From Microcebus murinus (Eukaryota; Chordata; Mammalia; Primates; Cheirogaleidae), in NCBI RefSeq assembly GCF_040939455.1, contig NC_134110.1, positions 101,709,001-101,773,000 of the forward strand: 64,000 bases of DNA, read 5' to 3'. Positions 11,326-21,540 of this stretch are shown here, one piece after another; positions within the stretch are counted from its first letter, which is position 1, and each line of letters opens with the position of its first letter. The position numbers and the translations under genes are program-made. The notes beneath the pieces are model-generated. The model worked only from the letters and a program-made list of their open reading frames with translations, had not been told where the DNA came from and did no database searches.

Positions 11326-12951
11326 AAAGCTAGATGGCTATAAGAATAACAGACAAAAGGGAAAATGGATCAAAAGGGTCATAATGATATATGGCTCATT
11401 TTGCTAGGAGACAAAACAAATTTGTGTATACTGCAGTTCTACACTTACATATCTTCACAGAACTACAAGAAATGGACATATCCATCATCCTAGTGGAATG
11501 CTTAATAATTCTCTTTCAGTAATCAATAGATAAACCAGACAATAAAATTAGCAATAAAAGATATAGAAAGGAAAAATAATATGCTTTATCCAGTGGGTAT
11601 TTAGAGAATACTACATCCAACAATTAAAGAATTTAATTTAGAAAAGGCACAAATACTGCAGTTTTGAATTGACCACATTCTAATCAAGAAGCTAGCTTAA
11701 ACACATTTCAAAAAACAGTAAGATACAGACTGTATTCTCAGGCCACAATGCAAATTATTTTGTCATCAAATAAATAGGACAAAAAACATGTTTAGAAATT
11801 TTTTAAAATTCCAAACAACTTAGAGATCAAAGAAGAAAAGAATAATTCAAATTATAAAATATTTATAAATGAGCAGTAACTAAAATATATGTAACAAGAC
11901 TTTTGGAATGTAGTAAAAGCATTACTTAGTGCCAAATGCATAGCCTTGTTAAAAGATAAGGTTCATTAAAAGGTAAAACCATGATTCTTATACAGATATA
12001 AAACTGTACATGTGTTAGAGATTTTATTCTATTCTTTAATAATAATGAAACCAAGAATATGTAAGAACTGTTGAAAACAGAATCCAAAGAACAAATAGAC
12101 TTATAGATTAAAAATATTCAAAAGAATATGTAAATGGAGGTAAAACTTATTTTTCCACAGGGGAGGAGGGAAGTAAGTTGAAACTCCAGTCCCAGACAGT
12201 TTCGCTGGTAAATTCTAGCAAACATTTTTAAAAAATACAATTCTATACAATCTCTTCCAGAACGCAGAAGAGAAGGAAAGATTTCTCAATTCATTTTACG
12301 AGGCCAATATTACCCTAATATCAAATGTTTCAAAGATATTTTAAGAAAAGAAAACTACAGACTAATATCCTTCAGGAACATATACACACAAAAAAAATCT
12401 CAATGAAATATTAACCAATCAATCCATCAATATATAAAAATGAAAATATATAATGGCCAAGTGGGGTTTATCCTAGGAAAGCAAGGCTGGATTAACATTC
12501 AAAAATCTGTCAATGTATTTGCGAACTCCTGGAAATCTATAATTATTTCAAAACAAAAATTTAAGGTAAGTTTTAAAATAAAATAAAAATAAGCAGAAAA
12601 AAATTAATGTCAATGCAGAAAAACAGGGGACAAAATTCAATAATCCTTAGGGAACTTTCTACATTTGACAAAGGGCATGTCCTGATAAAGGTCATCATAT
12701 TTGATTATGTGAAACTACGTGCTTCCCCCACATTCTAGAACAAGGCAAAGATGTCTTCTCTTGTCACTCCTACTCAACATTTTACTGGAAGTCCTAGCCA
12801 TTGCAATACAGCAAGAAAACAAAAGCTGTACACATCAGAAAAGAATAAAATTGCCTCCATTTATAGACAATAGTATTGTCTGTATAGAAAATCTAAAAAA
12901 ATACACACACACAAATATTTCCTAGAACTAATAAATGAATTTAGAATTTTT

Positions 12952-12996
12952 TTTTTTTTATAGCCTACGGCACCCGGTATTCCCAGGCAGTCTCCC
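12952..12996 (-). pseudogene. 5S rRNA retro-fragment (3' end plus poly(A))
   Basis: On the minus strand the sequence gggagactgcctgggaatac and what follows to 12961 is the 3' end of 5S rRNA, about 36 nt, followed by a run of A (T run 12948-12959 on plus). It is flanked by perfect 16-bp direct repeats TGAATTTAGAATTTTT at 12936-12951 and 12997-13012. It is a 5'-truncated, LINE-mobilised copy inserted into L1M ORF2 sequence; it cannot be transcribed from an internal promoter because the 5S A box, intermediate element and C box are absent. Confidence 0.9.
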
Positions 12997-13287
12997 TGAA
13001 TTTAGAATTTTTATAGAATGTCTACATACAAATATCAACTATATTTCTTTATACTATCAATAAACAATTAGAATTCAAAAAATTTAAAAGTAACATAATT
13101 TATTTTTTTTTAAAGTAATATAACTTATAATAGCATCAAAGAATTAAATACTTGAGTATAACTAACATAGGCATGATTTTTATGCTAAAAAGTACATACA
13201 AATGATAATGGTGAAAGAAATCAAAGACCCAAATAATGGAGATATATCACTTTCATGGTTTGGAGCATTAAATATTATTATTAAGAT

Positions 13288-13795
13288 GTTTTGTCACTCA
13301 GGGTTCAATCAGAGAAGCAAAATCAGTAGGAGGTAGATTAGATAGATAAACAGACAGACAAACAGACAAAAGAGAAAGATGAATAACAAGTACGTGGCTT
13401 ATGTCTGAACTCCATAGGTCTGCAGTCAAGACAGGGAGATGCCTGGCAAGCTAGAGCTCGCGGCATGGGCCAAGGCTGTTATCCACAGGCCACAGCAAAG
13501 AAGGCAACGAGCAGGGTGGGACTCCACAGACGCCCTACCAAATTTCTCCTTTCTTTTGGAGCTGTCTCAGCCCTACTATTAAAGCCTTTCAGTTTATTGA
13601 ATCAGATCTACCTGGATTATCCAGGAGAATCTTCTCCAACTTAAAGTCAGCTGATTACATCTTCAGGTAACTATTTTAGGCTTTAATTACATCTGCAAAA
13701 TACCTTCACAGCAACACCTGGATTAGTGTTCGGGTGAATAATTGGTGACTGTACCCTCCTTGCCAAGCTGACGCGTGAGAAGAGACATCACTGAT
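13288..13795 (-). mobile_element. LTR-like insertion, probable ERVL class
   Basis: Interrupts the L1M ORF2 sequence. The left end 'gtcactcagggttcaatcagagaag' and right end 'gccaagctgacgcgtgagaag' match the ends of the LTR at 61043-61620, which sits next to antisense ERV-L pol. It contains an (AGAC)n/(AGAT)n tract at 13340-13372. Orientation is inferred from the second copy. Confidence 0.5.
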
Positions 13796-13962
13796 GTTAA
13801 TTCTCTCAAATTTGATCCATAATTCAAAATCCCAGCATGGCTTTTATGTAACTATTGAGAAGCTGATTGTAAAATGTATATGGAAAGGCAAATAAACTAG
13901 AATATATAAACAACTTTGAAAAAGAAAAGATGGAAAACTCACACTGCTCCGACAGTAATCAA

Positions 13963-14055
13963 GCCCGTGTGCTGGGGTGCACCCCACCCAGGCCCAAGCA
14001 GGCTCTAGAGAGAACCGGCTCTGTGGGTGTGGCTGGTGCTCCCTGCCCCCCCAAA
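13963..14055. other. GC-rich 93-bp insert in L1M ORF2
   Basis: L1 ORF2 reads continuously from 'acagtaatcaag' to 'acagtgtggtgttggtaaaag' if this block is removed. The block is GC-rich in an AT-rich host, and includes the perfect 14-bp palindrome TGGGGTGCACCCCA at 13973-13986. Only a 2-bp repeat (AG) flanks it. I do not recognise the family. Confidence 0.6.
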
Positions 14056-15175
14056 AGACAGTGTGGTGTTGGTAAAAGGATAGGCACATATATCAACGCA
14101 ATGGAAGAAGAACCCAGAAATAAACCCTCACAATTACAGTCAAATGGTATTTTACAAAGATGCAAAGGCAATTCAATAAAGAAAGGATAATCTTTTCAAC
14201 AGATGGTTACAGAACATTTGAACATCTATATGCAAAAAGAAAAAAAACTTTACCTCATACTTTATACAAAACTTGACTCAAAATGGATCATAAACCTAAA
14301 TGTAAAATATGAAATTATAAAACTTCCAGAAGAAGTTATAGGAGAAAACTGTGTTATCTATGTGTGTGGGCTATGTAGAGGGTTTTTAGATTGAACACCA
14401 ATAGCATAACTGGCAAAAGAAAAAACTTAATAAATTGGACTTTATAAAAATTTAAAACTTTTTTTCTGCAAAAGACACTATTAAAAGAATGAAAACAAAA
14501 GGCACAGTCTGGGATAAAATATTTTCAATTACATTTCTGACAAACGACATATATAGAATATATAAAGAATTCTTAAAACTTAATAAGAAAACAAATGACC
14601 CAAAACAAATGACCTTTAGAGGCAAAAGGTCTAAGCAGACACTTTCAGTGCTAACCATCACTAATCATTAGGAAAATGCTACTAAAAACAAAAATAAAGT
14701 AATGCTGTATGCCTAAAGAAGATCTAAAATCAAAAAAAAATACGTGACACCAAGTGCTCACATGGGTGTACAGCAACTGGACTCTCATACGCTGCTGCTT
14801 CATTTAGCAAACTGAGGTCCAGCCATGCAATGGAATATTGTGCAGCCATGAAAGGAATTCATGCAACAGCATGCAGGAATCTGAAATGCATTTCATTAAA
14901 TGAAAGCACTCAGACTTGAAAGACTAAATGTTGTATGCTTCCATTTATGTGGCATTCTGGAAAAGGAAAAACAATAAGAAGGAAAACCAGTAAATGAAGC
15001 CAGAAGCCATGGGATGGCCGAAGTGCCTTTAAAGAAGTGGCACAGGGGTTTGGGGGGTGATTACAATTGTTCTATGTGAAACCGTGGTGGTGGATACATT
15101 ACTCTAAATATTCGTCAACCTTACAGATGTATTTAAACAAAAATACCCAAATATTACTGAACGTTAATAAAAAAA

Positions 15176-15899
15176 TTCAACAAGGTTGTGGGTTAAAGAT
15201 GGAATACAGAGTGTGACCAATCATTCTAACTGTGCTGCAAATAAATCACACAACCACATGAAAGCAAACAGGGAAGAAAGGAGCCAACCTAAGTAACACT
15301 GAAAGGGTTGTCTTCTCTGGATACTGTACATGGACACAATTATACACAAACACTATAGTCTAGTTGGTGACTTCTGTTCTCACAGAGGTATGGATCAGGA
15401 ATTCTGAAATTTCTGTATTTATATGCTAAAGTTGAACAAATAAATAAATACTTTGTAGGTAAGAGAGCCAGGTGTCTCATTGTTAGAGAAAGAAGCCACA
15501 AATAAGGAGAGAGGGAAGGCTAGAATGACTGCTGTTGTTCCATATTGTAGTTTACTATCTTCATGTATACATACACATGTATACCCCACAGATAAATTGA
15601 TTCAAACGTGTTGGTGTAGTGTCTGTGCGGGTTACTATACGTGTGCATTTCTTGCTGTCCACTGAGAGGGGTAGAAGCAAAGCACCCTCGCAGCAGTGAG
15701 TGTACTTGCTCAGCTCCTGGTTTCTAAGATCATTCTCCAGACCAAGAAACCAGGGTTCTTGGCGAACTGGCTGGTTACAAAGACGAAGCTGGGAAAATAC
15801 AAGGTGAGCCTCGAGTACCTTGTGGTTACAGAAAGTAAGAAAGAGCTGAAACAAAGAGAGAAAGAGAGACAGAGAAAGAGAAGGGAGGGAAGAAGGAAG
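15176..15899. other. Intergenic with purine-rich tract
   Basis: Largely unrecognised. From about 15832 to 15925 the plus strand is almost all purine (AGAA/GAGA/GGAA units), a candidate for triplex-type structure. Confidence 0.5.
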
Positions 15900-16985
15900 G
15901 GAGGATGAAAAGAAAGGATGAGTCTAGCAAAGGGACATGGGAGCCAACCTGAGAAAGCTCCCCCCCATGGCCAAAATTGGAACAACTTGAGCAACAAATA
16001 AATAAAAATACTTTTGGATCACAGACCATGTGATAAAAATAAATAACCATGAGTTCATACTGATATAAATAAATATTTGAATATATAAATACATAGAAGG
16101 AAGCAACAACTCTTCCTTACAAAAGAATCCCAGTTAATAAAGAAGGAATGAGAGAAATACAAAATCACCATTAAAACAGCACCAATATAACTGCTGCAGG
16201 CAAAATCCACTGATCAATGCTAAAATTAAAGGGTGAACGGTTAAGCCACAGCAAGATATTTGCAGAGTCCCAAATATCTTCCTAATACATGTTGCTACAA
16301 TTACAGTGGAAGAATAATAAGTTTACAACAGAGAACCCTGGCAGACAGGTGACCAAGGTTAAAATCAGCAAGGGGGAGGGGTGGGTAAATCCACACCTAA
16401 GCGGCGCAGGGCGTGCTGTCTGGGGGATGGGCACTCCTGTCGGGTGGTACAAAGGCAATTTATGTAACCAGAGCGTTTGTGTCTCCATAATACTCTGAAA
16501 CAAAAAAATAAAATAAAAGCAGCAGGAAGATATGTCAACATCACACGCTCCGGGACGCTGCACTGCGGAGGGCACAGCAGGGCGGTGGTGTCCTTCCCAA
16601 TAAGGCATAGCCTCCATCTAATTATGAGAAAGCATCAGAACCTAAATTGAGAGGCAATTTGCAAAATAATTAGCCAGCTGTATTCAAAAGTCATGAAAAA
16701 TATGGAAAGATTGCAGAGCTCCCATGAGTTGGAGGAGACGGGAGGTGTGACAGCTGGATTCAGTGTGGGGTCCTGGTTCAAAAACATTAGTGAGAAACTG
16801 ATGGAATCTGAATAAGTTCTGTAATTTGGCTAGTAGTGCTGCACCAAGGTTCATTTCTTAGTGTTGATAAATGTTCTGTGATTACAGAAGATGTTAACAT
16901 AAAGGGAAACTGGGTGAAAAATGTACTATTTTTGCAGCGCTTCTAAAAGTTTAAACTCGTCTCAAAATAAAAAAAAAAATTAAAA
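15900..16985 (+). mobile_element. L1ME-type 3' UTR, split by a young L1 tail
   Basis: The text 'aattacagtggaagaataataagtttacaac..gagaaccctggcagacagg' (16298-16345) and 'gaatctgaataagttctgtaatttggctagtagtgctgcaccaaggttcatttcttag' (about 16804-16861), ending 'ctcaaaataaaaaaaa' at 16978, is the 3' UTR of an old L1ME-like LINE. A younger L1 tail is inserted at 16356-16517. Confidence 0.7.
16356..16517 (+). mobile_element. Strepsirrhine-type L1 3' end, 5'-truncated
   Basis: Starts at 'aagggggaggggtgggtaaatc', contains 'ctgtctgggggatgggcac', and ends 'tctccataatactctgaaac' plus an A-rich tail. It is the same 3' UTR type as 7831-8144 and 10424-10544. Flanks AAAATCAGCA (about 16351-16360) and AAAAGCAGCA (about 16514-16523) look like an imperfect target-site duplication. 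Confidence 0.75.
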
Positions 16986-17104
16986 CAAAATATAAAGACT
17001 CAACAAAGCTAAAATTAGTTGCAGAAGAGTAATGAAATAAACATACCCCTGCCAAGGCAAATGGAGAGAGGGCACTAAAAAATGCAGGTTTCTGTCCCTA
17101 GTAT

Positions 17105-17220
17105 CTTCCCCCAACTTCAATTCCAGTTCAGTAGGTTTAGAATGCACCCCAGACACAGGCATTCGATTTTTCAAGATCCACAAGTGTTTATGGGAGCCAC
17201 AGACTCACTCTTATTTTGAA
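17105..17220. mobile_element. hAT MER5A-like fragment
   Basis: The block 'tcagtaggtttagaatgcaccccagacacaggcattcgatttttcaa' near 17130-17180 corresponds to the middle of MER5A-type elements. Both termini are worn. Confidence 0.5.
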
Positions 17221-17290
17221 CCCCAATTCTACACTTCACCCCAGTCCTTCCAAGCACTGTCTTGTATGAACTCTTTCGTTATTTCTCTTT

Positions 17291-17297
17291 GGCCTCT

Positions 17298-17333
<36 letters not shown>

Positions 17334-17365
17334 GTACATTTCAGAAGTGAAAGGCCTCTCCTTTT
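17291..17365 (-). mobile_element. Ultra-short retroposon: 22 nt plus poly(A) with TSD
   Basis: Direct repeats GGCCTCTCCTTTT at 17291-17303 and 17353-17365 enclose about 30 T followed by 22 nt (17331-17352). Read on the minus strand this is a 22-nt cDNA end followed by a long poly(A). The source RNA is not identified. Confidence 0.8.
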
Positions 17366-18629
17366 GAAGTCCTGTTAGGCGAGCAGCCAAGTTGAACCCA
17401 GACTATCAGTGGCTTCCAGACTTTTCCCTTCCAAACAACATGCCTCGCCATATGAGGTAATGTGAAGAGAGGTGAGAAGGCCTTCAGGGGGCCCAAAAAA
17501 GTTAGACCAACCTCTGAGCCCGTAAGATGGAGCCAAAGGTCAGTGGTGGTGACACTGTGCTTTGAAGTGTATGAAATCAGAAAGGAAGAGATACCTAAAC
17601 CCCAGTCAGACTTTACTGAAGCTTAGATCCTACCTAGGTAGTGGGGTGAAATGGACCTAATATTATCCTGACCCTGTACTCTACTTGCTTCATGTTTTCC
17701 TAACAAAAATCCCAGAAAAAATAAGGTAGTTCGAGCCCCTTTTGTAGGTGAGCACACTTTCACTGCATGACCGTAGGTGACCCGCTCAGTCTCCCAGTTC
17801 CAAAGTGGCAAGCACGAGGTCTGAAGCCGGGCTTTCTAGTGCTGAAGCCGCGATATATCTACCGTATCCAATGTCAGACAACGGGAGGCTTCACTTACAG
17901 TTTACAGTCAGGCTGTAAAGTGGTTTTACTTATTTTACTGGCTCCACTGCTGGCTTCAGCTTCTTTATTTCCCCATGATGAGTTTTTATCTTTAAAATTA
18001 AAGAATGAGCCGCATCCTCCCACAAAACTCTCTTCTTACAAAAGGCATTTTCATAAATCCTATCTCGATTGACTCGTCCTAAGGGCGCAGAGTAGGAGGA
18101 GATGCTTTCCAAATCTGCTAGCCAGCTCTGCTCGCGTTACTCTGCGTGAGTCTTGGCAGAGCTCTGTCTCTTCAGAGCGGCGGTGTGCCTTGCATCCCTT
18201 TGGCAGAGCAGGGCGGCCGAGTGCGAGCCTTGCTGATGAGTTCTGCCCCGGATGGATTTTTTTCCCTAAGTAATGCTGAATTAGATTTAATCTGAGAACT
18301 TCTCCAGCTGGCTTAGGTTTTTATACCAAGTATTGAACTGAATCTCTCTTCTGACTCCTTGGGTTCTTTTCAGATGAGAATAACCCATCTAATCAGTTCT
18401 ACATCATTCTTGGATTTGAATAAAACCTTTAAAGCCTTTGTGATTTAGCCTAGTACTAAAACTAAATGTAGGTAAAAGAAGCAAAGGGAGACAGAGCTGC
18501 CAGCACTAAAGGAGAAGAGGAAGGAGCGAGGAGACACATTTTTTGTGGTTAATTGCAAACTAAGTCTGCCTGACAAGAAAAAAAATCTCCCTGATAAATC
18601 TTTTCCCCTAAGAACTTAGCACAAGGTTA
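17366..18629. other. Unique intergenic sequence
   Basis: No repeat recognised. Moderately GC-rich at about 18090-18260. Short open frames only, without motifs. Confidence 0.45.
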
Positions 18630-18641
18630 AGCAACATTTCT

Positions 18642-19037
<396 letters not shown>

Positions 19038-19249
19038 TTATTCAAAATTGGTGTATGGAAGTAATAGTCTATGGCAACTTTTTATTCATATGTTTACTTA
19101 TCACCCTAATATTATTATATTTTAAATTAGATTTACCAGTTCCCTTCCTCCTACTTTGCCTCAAACTATTTCTCCTTCTTATCTGGCAATGGCCTCACGA
19201 TTCCCATAATGAACTTGGAGTTACCTCTAACTTTATACCTGCCTTTAAG

Positions 19250-19450
19250 AGGAAGGATAGTGCTTTGGAGTCAGATAGAGCTGGGTCTAAATCCTGACTC
19301 TTCCCCTTATTGGTTGTGTTCCATTGATCAAGTTACTTTAACCAGTTTGAGCCTCAGCTTACCCAGCTATAATACAAAGATAATAACACTGGCCTCATGG
19401 CATTGCTGTGAGAATGATATGTGATAAAGTACAAAGAATATGAAGCACAG
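19250..19450 (+). mobile_element. MIR SINE
   Basis: Ordered MIR landmarks: 'ttggagtcagatagagctgggtctaaatcctgactc' (19265-19300), 'caagttactttaacc' core, 'gagcctcagctta', 'ataacactggcctcatggcattgctgtgag'. Sense orientation, strongly diverged. Confidence 0.8.
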
Positions 19451-19499
19451 GACCCCATGCAATAATTAGGGCCTCAAAGTATTTAGGTTCCATATTACT

Positions 19500-19885
19500 T
19501 GACTTGGGCTGCTAAAGCAAAGTGCCATGGACCAGATGGCTTACACAACAGACACTTATTCTCTCACAGTTCTGGAGGCTGGAAGTCTGAGATCAGGATG
19601 CCAGTGTGGTCAGGGTCTGGTGACAGCCCTCATGCTGGCTTTCAGACAGGGCCTTCATGCCATGTCCTAACATGACAGAGAGAGAGACAGGGGTGGGGGG
19701 GAGATAAGGAGCAAGAGCTCCGGTGTCTCTTCTCATAAGAGCACCGATCCCATCATGAGGGCCCCACTCTCATGACCTTGTCTAAACCCATTTACCTCCA
19801 AAAGGTCCCACCTCCTAAAACCATCCCATTGGGCAGTTAGGTCTTCAGCATATGAATTTGGGGGAGACACAGTTCAATCCATAGG
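19500..19885 (-). mobile_element. MaLR (MST/MLT1) LTR, antisense
   Basis: The left end 'gacttgggctgctaaagcaaagtgccatggacc', the 'tctcacagttctggaggctggaag' block (19562-19585) and the 'catgaccttgtctaaacc' block are the reverse complement of MST/MLT1 LTRs. A GA-rich run sits at 19677-19705. Solo LTR. Confidence 0.85.
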
Positions 19886-21349
19886 ATGTTCCTATTGTGA
19901 AAAATGGAGAAGAGCTCTTGAAAAATGTACCTGGTTTTTTATGCAAGCCATGGAGTAAGTCAATCTGAAATTGCACCCATAAACTTCCACAGTACAATGC
20001 AACTTATTTCAAATAAAGGACTCAATGGAAATACTCAATAAGAAGAAAATGTCTGGTTTATATATCCAACTTTAAGAAAGCCATTCAGGCTGAGAGTAGA
20101 AATAACATTATTAGAGAAGAGTTCTCAAAGTTGGATCTGCTGCGGCACCCGCGGGTGGCCAGCAGACTGGCAGGCCACACTCCGGGAGGGCAGGCCTTCC
20201 CTCGCTCTCCAAGAAATCAATGCCACTTCCATGGCGCTCCCTAATTTTGTGTTTGACTAAAGGCCATTTATTAGTAGCCTACTATGTGACTTATTAAAGG
20301 CTAATAATGTCTGCTATTTGTAAACTGAGTACATGTATTTGTGTAATAATGACGCTAAGTCAGTATTCCTCTAACAAGTACCACCCAAACTTAGCAAATT
20401 TATAATTTATAAGTTCTTTATAAATTCAGACTGTGCATAGTCACAGCACTAAAATTCCTGCAATTTTCAAGAAAGTTGCCTTGAATGGGGAGCACAGTCT
20501 CCGTTTTTGGACAGTTATTTATGTAAAGACTATTTCTTTTTTATAACCCCTCCCACATAGCAAGTGCCAATAAGTAGTAATTATCATCACTAGAATTCTC
20601 TATGACCATTTACTTGTCAAATTCTGTCTTTTTTTCATCTAAAGTTTTCCCTTTTCCATTTCAACCACAGCTACCTTAACCTAGACGGGCATCACCCTAC
20701 AGCTAGATGATTCCATATTTTCCCATTAATTTCATTCTCCCTGACCTTTCTGCTAATCCACCCTACAGCTAAATCAAACTCCCATAAATACCACTTTAAA
20801 GTAGCATTCATTGCTTCTCACTTTCTTAAGATATTTAAATTTAAATGCATTTATGGGACTGATTCTTTAGGCCACCCTCCATAAGCTGCCCTTCCTATCC
20901 TTCCTTCCTTAATTACCATAGTTTGCAACACAAATTCTCCATCCCCAGCAAGCCAAGCTCTTCACAGAGCCACAGGGCTTTGGGGAATTCAGAAGTAATG
21001 ATTTGACCTGGGAAGCCTGGCCTTTTGGGGTACACCTATGCCAATCTTGCCAGTCATCAAGATCCACACCAACTTCCTTCTCTCCCAAAAGCTCTTTCCA
21101 AACCATTCTAGTGTTCATTAATTTCCCCTCTACCCAACTTCAGGGCACTTAAATACTATGCCACTCAATTCAACACTTAATCATGCATTGTCCCAAAAAG
21201 GTCTTTAACAGTCCATGTATACTTCTTATATATTCTTTCGTTTCAAATAGATAATTTCCCCAGGGATAGAAAGTACATTTTATTCATCTCTTGCATTTTA
21301 AAATAGTGGTAGGCATGTAATATAATGCTATTGCATACTGTACAATTAT
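19886..21349. other. Unique intergenic sequence
   Basis: No gene or repeat recognised, apart from a short GC-rich patch at 20128-20215 of unknown origin. Confidence 0.4.
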
Positions 21350-21540
21350 TATTACCAGGCAAAGTGTTAGCATTTTCACTTAATTATTTATTTTAATATC
21401 TACGACAATCCTTTGCGGTAGATATTTATTATTCCTCATTTTAATGATGAGCATTCTGAGGTTTTAAAACAAAGTTACTTGCCCAAGATCAGAGAGCTGG
21501 TACACAGCAAGACCAAGAGTCAATTCACACAATGTTTGAC
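21350..21540 (-). mobile_element. MIR SINE, antisense
   Basis: Landmarks in reverse: 'tatctacgacaatcctttgcggtagatatttattattcctcattttaatgatgagcattctgagg' followed by 'acttgcccaagatcagagagctggtacacagcaag'. This is the standard antisense MIR layout. Confidence 0.8.

Larger units (their letters stand above)
8800..15175 (+). mobile_element. Old L1M element, mosaic with nested insertions
   Basis: The pieces occur in collinear L1 order: ORF1-like sequence at 8800-9130 and 9720-9985, inter-ORF sequence to about 10410, ORF2 endonuclease region from about 11330, reverse transcriptase region about 12200-12930, the 3' part of ORF2 at 13020-13285 and 13800-14650, and a 3' UTR to about 15175. All frames are broken by stops and indels. 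Interruptions are annotated separately: L1 tail 9200-9526, Alu monomer 9529-9697, young L1 10424-10544, hAT 10575-10800, MLT1 10900-11325, 5S fragment 12952-12996, LTR 13288-13795, GC insert 13963-14055. Confidence 0.8.
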
